Assembly (NCBI GenBank): GCA_031763025.1
Contig: JASSKH010000025.1
Location: 7,425,274-7,489,273 of the forward strand
Reading direction: 5' to 3'
Origin: Macrocystis pyrifera
Taxonomy: Eukaryota; Sar; Phaeophyceae; Laminariales; Laminariaceae
Length of the DNA: 64,000 bases
Position 1 is the first letter of the stretch. Every line of letters starts with the position of its first letter. The position numbers and the translations under genes are program-made. The notes under the pieces are model-generated. The model was not told where the DNA came from. It saw nothing but the letters and a program-made list of their open reading frames with translations, and made no database searches. This document shows positions 44,450-53,409 of this stretch, piece by piece.

Positions 44450-45064
44450 GTCCAAACGTAGACATGACATGATTATCTAGGAGCAATGAATCAGGACCAA
44501 GAGACGGTACAACTAGCGCGTCGACGTTATGATTGATTGTACTCAACGTAAGTGACAATGTGACAAACCCCAAAATATTCAAAGGCGAACCATTCGCTGC
44601 CCGTAAAGCAACAGCGGCGGAGGGACAGGTTGAATATTTATTTCACGCAAAGCTGGATTGGACATCAGCCGCGCGTGGGAAACGACAGAGACATCAGTAG
44701 CAGTATCGAGTGTTATTGCGGACACTGGACAGTCGTCTACATAGCCAGAAATCTGCACTCTGCGAGACGAAAAAGACAAAGAGAAAGGATGGGATCTGTG
44801 CGCCAGCATTGAGCTGTACCACACGGTGGTCGTTTTATTACTTTTTGCTGGGTGGACCCGGGTACTCGAAGATCGACACTCGGACGCATACTCGGACACG
44901 GGGAAATCGATAGCAAACGTCACGCGTTTACGCGGACGTTGTGAGGATGATACCCCACTGCTAAGACTCGAGACAGAGGACACCCCCCCCAGAAAAAGAA
45001 CTACACTCAACTCCCCGGTTGACTCCTTCTTTGCTAACAACACTCGGTACAGGGGACTCAGCAC
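44450..45064 (-). pseudogene. Retropepsin-like aspartic protease (two frames)
   Basis: VDDCPVSAITLDTATDVSVV contains the catalytic D-T-A triad in place of the common DSG/DTG. The flap region and the C-terminal NGSPLNILGFVTLSL continue in another frame, giving a break near 44615. The N-terminal extension is Ser-rich and links to gag. Confidence 0.8.
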
Positions 45065-45167
45065 CCACGGCTACTGCGGAGAGTTTCCTCTTCGCGTCAA
45101 CCTTGCCTACCGCTTTAGGAGCAAGGCCAGTCCCAACGGTTGGTAGCGCTCCACCAGCTGGGCCCCT

Positions 45168-46618
45168 TCAGGTGTCGCCGTTGGTGCTGCCCGCCTGGCT
45201 GTCCCGGTCGTCGTCGTCGTCGTTGCGGTTCCGGCGGGAGCGGCGATGACCAGCTTGAGAGGGGGAGCGGGAGCGGCTGCGTGTCGAACGGGCGCGGTCG
45301 CGCTTGCCGCTCGAGGGGTCGCGGAGATGGCCCAAATCGCGTTCCTTTTGGAAGCAATTCTCCTCCAGGTGTCCGATAGGTTTATGGCACCTATGGTAGG
45401 TGCAGCGGGGGCGAGGCTTCCTCTCCTGAGGCTGGCGGCGTGGCTGTCTGAGGTCGGTTTTCCGACGATGCTGCTGCCGCTTCGGCGTTGTGTGGCTGTT
45501 CATCTGGTGAGCAGCGGCACGGTTTGGGACAGGGGTGAACGACAAGGCACTGACAGTGGCGGCGCCAGTAAGGCGCGTGGCTTCATGGCGCCTTGCACGA
45601 TCGACAGCCTCTTTGAAAGAGGTGACAGGTTTTTCTCCGCTTTGCAACAGTTGCAGTGCGGGGGGCAGGCTGTGTTGCCAGAGCGTGACAGTTATGGCTG
45701 ACCAAGGTGTGCGGCCTTTGGCATGGCGATCGACAGCAGACTCAAAGCGCGACATTAGTGCGCGGAACCGGAGGGCCGAGGCGGAGACAGTTTCACCATT
45801 GTCAGTCTTGAAAGTGGCCATTTTATGGCACATTCCTCTACGCTGTTCGCAGGCATGAGGATATCCAGGATCGCTAATTTGAGCTCGTCCCAGCTAGACG
45901 GGGGCGTGAACGAGCCGGGGTTATTGACATCCTCGGTATTGACAATGTTCGCGCACCAATCGATCCTACCAGACATGAGTTGTTGGTACAACGTAAGACA
46001 GGGCCCATCGCAAATGAGTGACAGATGCTCAAATGCTGCTTTGTCCGCAAAGACTTCATCATCGGGGGCGACACATTTGGCTTTAAAACTGACAACCAGA
46101 CGAAACTGTGACAGTACCTCCGCGACATCGACATCTGCACTACCGTTTAGCCTAGGTAGACTGTGTACGTCGTTCGGTGTGAGCGAGACAGACTTGGGTG
46201 CGGACAGCACAGCTGCGTGCGAGGAGGCGGGGGTGACAAACTGGGTTGAATTCGACAACCCGGACAAAGAGACAGTGGAGTCGGAGCTACTATTACCAAC
46301 ATTAAGACTTGCCAGTTGGTGGAGCATGGAGTTGTGTTGCTCTGATAGCTCCTCGATTTCGCCATTTTCAAGCCGTTCCAGCTGCCGGTTGACGATTCGG
46401 GTGAGCCTCTCGTGAATCATCTGCATGGGTGGGGTCGCTGGCGCTCTGTTGGGGTGGGGCTCCGTACTCCCGCCTTTCTCCTCTAGGTCGCCACGCGCTG
46501 ATGTAGTGGTCTTGGGGGCTGCCGTGTCGTCCGGGGTCTCACGGTAGGGGGGGGGGGGGTGGGGTACCGGGACTGCTCGTATTCCGACATCACTCTGAAC
46601 GTAGGTGACAAGTGACAA
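45168..46618 (-). pseudogene. Gag with C-terminal zinc knuckle (two frames)
   Basis: The upstream frame (46618-45755) has a Glu-rich helical segment and a capsid-like region (DVAEVLSQFRLVVSFKAKC; SSWDELKLAILDILMPA). The downstream frame (45833-45168) continues the capsid and ends in an Arg/Ser-rich tail with CTYHRCHKPIGHLEENC, a C..H....GH....C-type knuckle known from other Ty3/Gypsy gags. The frame changes near 45830. Confidence 0.85.
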
Positions 46619-46631
46619 GTTGGTTTATCAA

Positions 46632-46647
46632 CCGCCGTCCGACGCCA
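46632..46647 (-). other. Primer-binding site
   Basis: In element orientation the 5' LTR is followed by AT and then TGGCGTCGGACGGCGG. TGG is the standard complement of a tRNA CCA end. I cannot say which tRNA. Confidence 0.65.
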
Positions 46648-46649
46648 AT

Positions 46650-47132
46650 AAGAGTTCCTGACTCAATAGGAGTTCCGGCTACGTTACCGCCGGTGGGTCG
46701 TGATCCCACGTCTCTCTGTGGACACAGAGTGTTCTGTCTGTTGAACTACGACGGCTGAGTGATGACGTGACGAAGGGCTCAGACAAGGGTCTGATGACAG
46801 GACAGGAGGGAGAGAACTCTGAGAGAAGTGAGGAGGAGGGCGAGGAGGAAGCGTCACTCCTCCTGCCCTGCGGTCCCGGGACAACGGGACGACGGGACAT
46901 ATATGGGCGACCCGGCGGGGTTTCTAGAATCCCGCCGGGACGTTGCATCAGGCGGCGGGGCCGTCCTAACGGATCCGTTGAGCAGATGTGGACCGGTGGC
47001 TTCCCGGCGATGTATGGTTCATGACAGTCTCCTGACATAACCGAGCGAACGCTCCCAGAAATGGAATCTGGAAGGAGCTGGGTTTTCGACTATATGCGTA
47101 GGCGTGTTGTTACCGGGGACATGGTATCCACA
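46650..47132 (-). repeat. 5' LTR (483 bp)
   Basis: Matches 38361-38844. The differences are GACAAGGG/GACGAGGG, TCTGATG/TCTGACG, GTCCTAAC/GTCCCAAC and one missing A in GAGAGAA(A)CTC. Confidence 0.95.
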
Positions 47133-47369
47133 CTACTACTATTATATACGTGTTTCATTGATAGATGGGAGTTGTGCACAATTGATAATAACACATGTAT
47201 TTACATAGGAATTACTATTGAAGCTTGGTACAACTCGAAATTTCTTGATTAATTTCGTAGTTCGTGGTGGAAATGGATGGGAACAGACGACCACGAATGT
47301 TTCTTGTAGGGGAAGAGGCAAGTTATGTCCGCCAGAAGCGGTGCCACGACGGGACGGAACGATAAGTTC

Positions 47370-47700
47370 CGACGGGAGAGGTTTTAACGGCGGGACGGGA
47401 CGGTAATTTTCGGTGTCACGGCGGGACGGGACGGTAATTGGTCGATGTCACGGCGGGACGGGACGGTAATTTTTCGGTGCCACGGCGGGACGGGACGGTA
47501 ATTGTTCGGTGTCACGGCGGGACGGGACGGTAATGTCCAACGGGAGAGATTTTATAGGCGGGATGGGACGGTAAGTGACGACGGTCAGGGATTTTGTCGG
47601 CGGGACGGGACGGGACGGGACGGGACGGCGGGACCATTTTGACGGCGGTTTTACCGTCCCGTCCCGTCCCGTGCCGTCCCGCCGTTACCGCCGTTACCGT
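47370..47700. repeat. Right subterminal array of the inner element
   Basis: CGGCGGGACGGGACGGTAAT starts at 47419, 47451, 47483 and 47515 (32-bp step). From about 47645 the orientation flips to ACCGTCCCGTCCC up to the terminal repeat. Confidence 0.95.
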
Positions 47701-48189
47701 CCCGCCGAAATTACCGTGATAAGCCTAGGTAATTTTCATTCTTTGTCGGTAATATTTGTACTTACCTTCATTTGAAAGTATATAAAAACAGATCATCAAC
47801 CAGCTGCTGCTGATCGACACCACCCAGCACATCTTTTTCTAGCAGAAGTAAATGTGGTGCCCAGCAACTTCATACCAACCACTGCAAGACGATGAAAATA
47901 CGCCATCTGTGAGTTCGACTAATTAAATAGTTAATGATTGAATAGTTGATACCCAATACGCCTACTACTATTCTATACGTATTTCATTTATAGATGGGAG
48001 TTGTGCACAATTTACGATAGCACATGTACTTATATAGGAATTACTATTGAAGTTTGGTACACCTCGAAATTTCCTTGACAAATTTCGTAATTCGTGGTGG
48101 AAATGGATCGGAACAGACGACCACGAATGTTTCTTGTAGGGAAAGAGGCAAGTTATGTCCACCGGAGGCAGTGCCACGACGGGACGGAA

Positions 48190-48525
48190 CGATAATTTTC
48201 TACGGGAGAGATTTTATCGGCGGGACGGGACGGTATTTTTTCGGTGTCACGGCGGGACGGGACGGTAATTTGTCCGTGTCACGGCGGGACGGGACGGTAA
48301 TTTTTCGGTGCCACGGCGGGACGGGACGGTAATTTTTCTGTGTCACGGCGGGACGGGACGGTAATTTCCAACGGGAGAGATTTTGTAGGCGGGACGGGAC
48401 GGTAAGTGACGACGGACAAGGATTTTGTCGGCGGGACAGGACGGGACGGGACGGCGGGACCATTTTTGCGGCGGTTTTATCGTCCCGTCCCGCCGTTACC
48501 GCCGTTACCGTCCCGCCGAAATTAC
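48190..48525. repeat. Right subterminal array of the outer element
   Basis: Same 32-bp units and the same orientation flip (near 48480) as the inner copy's right end. Confidence 0.93.
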
Positions 48526-48547
48526 CGTGATAAGCCTTGGAAAAAAC

Positions 48548-51300
48548 GAAACAGGCCCCGTGTTAGAAAACGCCACAAGAGGACTCTACAAACTATTTAA
48601 TCAGTCGAACTCACAGGTAACGCATTTCAAAATTTATAGAACCAACAGGGAAATGATCTCTTGCGAGGAAGGGGCAGAGTTGAGGTGAAGAGCTCCACAC
48701 ACAGCGGATCATCCAAGGTCAACACTTCCTGGCTGCACCGAGTGTGGTGAGTACGAGTGCTCGCAAGAGGTTTTGCGTGTTTCTGTTATCCGCACAGCGC
48801 GTGGTGGCAGGGTAAATCTGTCGCACCTCACAGGGTTGAACCCAAAACGTACCACAAGCACCCAGCAGCAGCACAGATCAGCACGACCAGCATCGAAGCT
48901 CGCCGCGGCTTGCGTGTGCATTGCGCTTACAAGCCGTGGTGCTCCCTGTATTGCATGTAGCCGTACAAGTCACGACACGACCGAGTCCCTCCCTTGTGTG
49001 GCGCAGCAGTATGGGCGATGAACTCATCGAAACAGTACCATTTTTCGGCTGCTGTTCCTGGCTACTATAGGAGATATAGAGCTACACAACAAAACCGAGT
49101 AAAACCCGAGCATGAACAGCAGTCACATGAGCCTTACTGTACAGTAGATGGTGTACATACATCTGAGCGGAGAGGTATGTGTATAGACAGGAACTCGCGC
49201 TTGACAGCCCGTTATGCCCCTCTTGTCTTGCATATACCAGCCAAGATGAAATACGTGCACCCCATACTCAGCGACTATGGGCCCTATGACGAGTCTGGAT
49301 ACACTGATCGCTGACGTACCGCGTACAAGACGGACACTCTGCTGTCTGCTGTGATGATTCATGAATTACGAGGGACCAGTATTCAGGACCCACAATGTCT
49401 CCCATGTTTATACCCGATCTTGGACCCGATTACTACAGCAGTACGTCACCGCGGAAAAAGGCAACTGCTACAGAGGGGCATATATGCAGTATACAGGACC
49501 GACGAGGGACATAAATAAATAGCACTATGTTTTACAACCTGATTTGGTCCCGATTAGTAGTATGTATGAAGGCAGTCGGAGTCCACAGTTATTCTGATGG
49601 AAAGTGGTGCTATCGCAGTGATGATGCGTGCTATGCCCAGCCATGATGTAGAATCACCCGTGCGTTGCTAAGTCCAGAGCGTTAGCAAAAATGGTACGGG
49701 CTATTCTGCGTTTTTTCTTGTGTGTTGCTTTTCTTGTTAATGAGCGTATCAGCAGTGCACGATGTATGTTGATCCGCACGATTTTCACACTTGGCACTGT
49801 GTACTGTGACAGTGCGACAGAGCCGACCCAACTTGATAACAGCGTAGTGGTGACAACTCAACCAAAAACAAGAATAGCGTGGCTGCTCTGCTGTGTTGCT
49901 TAGATGGTCAGTTTTACGGTAAAAGCGTGCTTTGTCTCGACTCCTGTCTTTATGTATCATGATCTGGGTTGTGATGTTAAAATACTTGTAGGCGATACGC
50001 GGCCATGCACGTTGTCCTTGGCCTCACCAAGTAGGCGTTGTCCCGCCGCGCGTCTAGTCGATGACGCTGCTGTTTAGATGTATTATCACAGCGGTTGACA
50101 TCGATATACTACGCATACTTTCCATATATGCAAATGGGCGTGTCTACAGTAGATGTTAATGCTGCTGCAGCGAATGGTTTGATGTGTACAACAGTACCTA
50201 CGAACGGACGAAGCGTTCGAGCGCCCACCTGTAGTGCGCAGATGGGGCGGTGTCATGTCACGCTTAACTTATTATTACAGCAGACTTATGCAGCCTTGTG
50301 TGCTTGTGCTATGGATGAATATATCGAAGGTTCGTAAAATGTTGCGATCCGAGTGTACCGCAGATAACAGCGAAAAGGAGTAGGGGATCGGTGGTCCACC
50401 TGGTTAGCGGAATAACGTACAGTAGTAACTGCTGTTTTCCATACTTGCTTGTAACGAAACCATTTCCTTGGGCTTGGCATTTGTTTGCCTCAGGACACGC
50501 TGAATTCTTCAGGTGCTGGGGACGAGGTGTTTGCCCCGGGCGAAACAGGCGCGGAATGGGGTGTACCAGCTAACAGGATCCGGCAAAATGGATTCAGGTG
50601 ACAGGCGCCGAGGCAGGCAGACAGTAGATGCAGCAGATTTTGGGCGCCACAGTAGTTACCGCCGTGTTAAAAAAATGGCGTGATTTTGCGGTGTGGGCGT
50701 ATTCCCCTCCAATGTATTTTCAGGACAAATAAGGCTACAACTGACACGACGTTTCAACGCTGATTGTTTGCGTCTTGAATATCTAGTGTTATGCAAGGAG
50801 TGGGCACGTTGGACTTGCACCGCTTAGAAATGTTGGGCGACGTGCACGATTGCGTCGTTCTAACGCAGGAGGGGAGGAACAGGGGAGGTTACGCAACAAA
50901 AGGAAGGATACCCAGACGAATTCGTCACCCCCACTTGCCGCTTCTGGGTCCGTCCTAGAGTCCGCGCCTCTATCCCAGTCGCAACTTGGTCACAGCAGTC
51001 GGCGATCGGTTCGTCGTCGCGTTTTCCCCCCATGAAAGGCAAAAAGACAATTGTTTGTCTGGAGAAACAAATCCGTCAAGTGCAAATAACCAGGACCCCC
51101 GTCATTCTTTTCTTTCGAGATATACCACTGACACAACGATTGAAAAAAATACAAAAGCGATAGGGTTTTGTCAGGAGGCAAAAATGAACATGAGAGAACG
51201 ACGTGACTTCCCCCCACCCTGTGTGTAACAAAAATGCGGCTGCCTTGAAAAATTACATTAGTTGTTAATGTGAAATCCTTAACCCATGCGTGTACTCGTG
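48548..51300. other. 2.7 kb with no recognised gene
   Basis: Several 60-100-codon frames, none with motifs or clear codon bias. No repeat or RNA gene identified. Confidence 0.4.
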
Positions 51301-51309
51301 CAACGCCAG

Positions 51310-51473
51310 ACAACGAGAACGAGTTCGGCCTATGGAGCGGTACAACCCGACAGACACGCGGCCAAACCGGGGGCCTTGACGTCACGGACGCGTTTGAATG
51401 GGACGGAGACACCGGTGACTTCGAGGAGATGGGGGAGCCTGGTGGGGAGGAAGATTTCTTCTGGCTCCGCATT
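51310..51473 (+). CDS. Orphan exon-like segment, acidic
   Basis: Flanked by AACGCCAG and ATT|GTGAGT, the frame encodes an acidic segment including TGGLDVTDAFEWDGDTGDFE and EPGGEEDFFWLRI. Splice signals and composition look genuine, but no partner exons or family are recognised. Three decayed partial copies of its middle follow downstream. It could belong to an undetected gene or to a mobile repeat. Confidence 0.35.
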
Positions 51474-51639
51474 GTGAGTAGGCGTTCTGTTGTCGAAAAG
51501 TGTTCTTCGCGTTCGTCTGCTGAGCACGCCGTCCCATCTTTGAAAAACAAACAAGTCGGGAGCGAGTGAACGTACGTACGGTCATTACGAGTCTAACGAG
51601 TCGCTATCACGTCGTTCCCCTCTTCGGCGCACTCCGCAC

Positions 51640-51990
51640 GTACTGAAAATACAGGTTGATACGACACTGGGAGGGACGAGGCTTGACGTCGCGGGACCGT
51701 CAGAGACGGAGACGCCAGTAATTTAGACCGCGCGGACGAACGTTGCGGCAAGGACGTTTTTTTCTCTACGCGCGTACTGACGATACAGATTTGTTGAAAC
51801 TGAGGGAGCAAAAAGATTTGACGTCACGGACGCGTTAGACACGGAGAATCCGGTACTTTAGAAAACACGGAAGAGCCCTGAGAAGAGGACACTTTCCTGC
51901 GGAAACCTACGTTTTCTTATACCAAGTAGACACTGAGCGAGGGAAAATAACTCAGGTCACGGACGCGCTAGGCTCGGAGATGGTATTCTT
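51640..51990. repeat. Three decayed copies of the 51310-51473 core, ~135-bp step
   Basis: TTGACGTCGCGGGACCGTCA (about 51682), TTGACGTCACGGACGCGTTA (about 51817) and GGTCACGGACGCGCTAGG (about 51955) match TTGACGTCACGGACGCGTTT of the exon-like segment (51377). The following CGGAGA(C/A)(A/C)CCGGTGACTT is partly conserved. Confidence 0.65.
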
Positions 51991-52170
51991 TCTGGCTCCG
52001 TATAGGGGCGTGCCTTGCTCGGCAAACGCCGTGAACGTTTGTGTTGCGTTCAACTTGCTGCCGCCGTCCTTTTCGAGGCAATGCCCGGCCGCCATGAAAT
52101 TGACCTCGCCCGTGATGTGGGAGTAGAAATGACTTGTTCGGGCCATAATTTCAACCTCGCGCAGGAAAAG
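51952..52170 (-). CDS. Unrecognised open frame, coding-like
   Basis: The - strand frame reads FLREVEIMARTSHFYSHITG, then EVNFMAAGHCLEKDGGSKLN and AFAEQGTPLYGARKN. Balanced composition and GC-rich third positions resemble coding sequence, but I know no family for it. It lies downstream of the methyltransferase-like frame on the same strand, with the 52200-52900 duplication between them. Confidence 0.3.
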   Translation of the reverse strand, partial: LFLREVEIMARTSHFYSHITGEVNFMAAGHCLEKDGGSKLNATQTFTAFAEQGTPLYGARKNTISEPSASVT

Positions 52171-52202
52171 TGGGATCAGACAGGTGTTATGAAATTTGTA
52201 TT

Positions 52203-52915
52203 ATAACTTCGACACTTCGATCTTGATTTTCAACTGCTCCTGGATGGTCATGATAAACCGCGTGAAAGCGCTTCATCTCCAGAACGCATCCTCGCGCAGG
52301 AATCCGCCCATTAACGCGTCGGTTCTCACCTTGCCCGTCATAATTCAGGAGTCATACCTTAGTGCACACGACTACCATGTCTTCCCTCAGGTCTATGGGA
52401 CATCGGACATCACCATCTCACGGCGTAGTAAATATATTCGCCCTACCCTAAGCCTTCCTACAGAAGTAGCACCGGTCGCAAATCAAACTTAACAATTATC
52501 GCCCAGTGCATTCTTAGCCCTTTACTGTACTATAGCCGGCGGGCAATCGCAATGTCACGACGGTTTTAGTCACAATTCCAACGCGCAAAATCAAGCAGAA
52601 TGTGCTAAACAAATATATTATAACTTCGACACTTCGACTTTGATTTTCAACTGTTCATGGATGGTCGTGATAAACCGGGCGAAAACAGTTCATTCCCAGA
52701 ACGCATCCTCGCACAGGAACCTACCCGTTATTACGTTGTTTATCGCCTTACCCGTCATATTTCGCGACTCGTACCTTACTGCACAAGACTACTATGTCTT
52801 CCCTCAAGTCTGCGAGACATCGGATGTCACCCTCACACGATCTAATTATAATATTCGCCCGACCCTAAGCCTTTCCACAGCACTAGCACCGGTCCCAGAG
52901 CAAACTTAGCAGACA
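52203..52915. repeat. ~280-bp direct duplication
   Basis: Copy 1 (52203-52490) and copy 2 (52619-52910) start TATAACTTCGACACTTCGA and end CACCGGTC.CA.A.CAAACTTA, with roughly one base in five changed between them. Both contain matching frames on either strand: on the - strand a short MTGK...EDAFW frame and a ...EQLKIK(I/V)EVSKL stop; on the + strand a 90-codon frame ending at the same place. None is recognised. Confidence 0.75.
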
Positions 52916-52965
52916 TCGCCTAGCGCTATGGCCGGCCGGAATTCTCGACGTCGGAGCGTTTTGAG

Positions 52966-53405
52966 TCACGGTTCCAACGTGCAAAAAATAGCCTGCACAC
53001 GTGGGAGCCTCCCCTCCGGTCCGCAATACCAAACAAACCACGCTTCCGTTGCGCTACACTCCCTACCGCGATACACAGCACGCGGCAGAACAACCAGTGT
53101 GTGGGGAGGGATTTTATTCAGCCAGGTACCCCGGGACTTGGTGGGATCAAGAAAACTAAGCCTCAGCTTGAATGCCACCCCAGAACGCGCGACACGCAAT
53201 GCTTGCTTCAAAATAGAAAGTTCATTCTTGTATGGCGGCGAAGTCACGATCCAGTCAGGGCGTTTGTCGTCGTCCATGAACACGTGGCCGAATCTCTCTG
53301 ATGCTGCGTCCACGTGAAAATCAGCCACCAACCTGAGGAATGCATGCCGATTGACAGTTGAAGAGTTGTGGAATTCGCTTTGAGGTTGACGTGTTGTAAT
53401 TTTTT
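52966..53405 (-). CDS. Adenine N6 DNA methyltransferase-like reading frame
   Basis: The - strand frame stays open from about 53405 to the TGA at 52966 (about 145 codons). It has HAFLRLVADFHVDAASERFG, then RPDWIVTSPPYKNELSILKQ with the catalytic (N/S)PPY motif, then ARSGVAFKLRLSFLDPTKSR, and ends EAWFVWYCGPEG. This order matches phage- and DIRS-type adenine methyltransferases, in which SPPY binds the target base. No clear ATG start is near the N-terminus, so it may be an exon or a fragment. No RT or recombinase frame adjoins it here. Confidence 0.65.
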
Positions 53406-53409
53406 CAGT

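Larger units (their letters stand above)
38361..47132 (-). mobile_element. Ty3/Gypsy chromovirus-type LTR retrotransposon, degenerate, about 8.8 kb
   Basis: Reading on the - strand: 5' LTR 46650-47132, primer site, gag, protease, reverse transcriptase, RNase H, integrase, chromodomain, ~1.9-kb 3' leader, polypurine tract, 3' LTR 38361-38844. The gag-PR-RT-RH-INT order and the chromodomain define the chromovirus branch of Ty3/Gypsy. The coding part has at least four frame breaks and two in-frame stops, so this copy is not autonomous as assembled. Confidence 0.95.
36681..47728. mobile_element. Inner CAAGG hAT-like element, inserted in the outer copy
   Basis: It starts CAAGGCTTATCACAGT and ends ACCGTGATAAGCCTAG (one mismatch in the 13-bp inverted repeat), flanked by perfect GTAATTTT 8-mers at 36673-36680 and 47729-47736. 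It is the same family as the element it sits in. Without the LTR retrotransposon and the SINE-like insertion it would be about 1.9 kb. At 37724 it reads GTAATTTTCATT uninterrupted, which confirms the outer copy's original sequence at the insertion point. Confidence 0.92.
35515..48539. mobile_element. Outer CAAGG hAT-like non-autonomous element (interrupted)
   Basis: The ends CAAGGCTTATCACAGT (35515) and ACCGTGATAAGCCTTG (48524) are inverted over 13 perfect bases (15/16 overall) and flanked by perfect 8-bp GAAAAAAC duplications, which is hAT-like. Removing the inner insertion (36681-47728 plus one target copy) leaves about 1.97 kb. Its own sequence is 35515-36680 joined to 47737-48539. It has 32-bp GGGACGGGACGGTAA subterminal arrays at both ends and no transposase frame. 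Confidence 0.92.
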
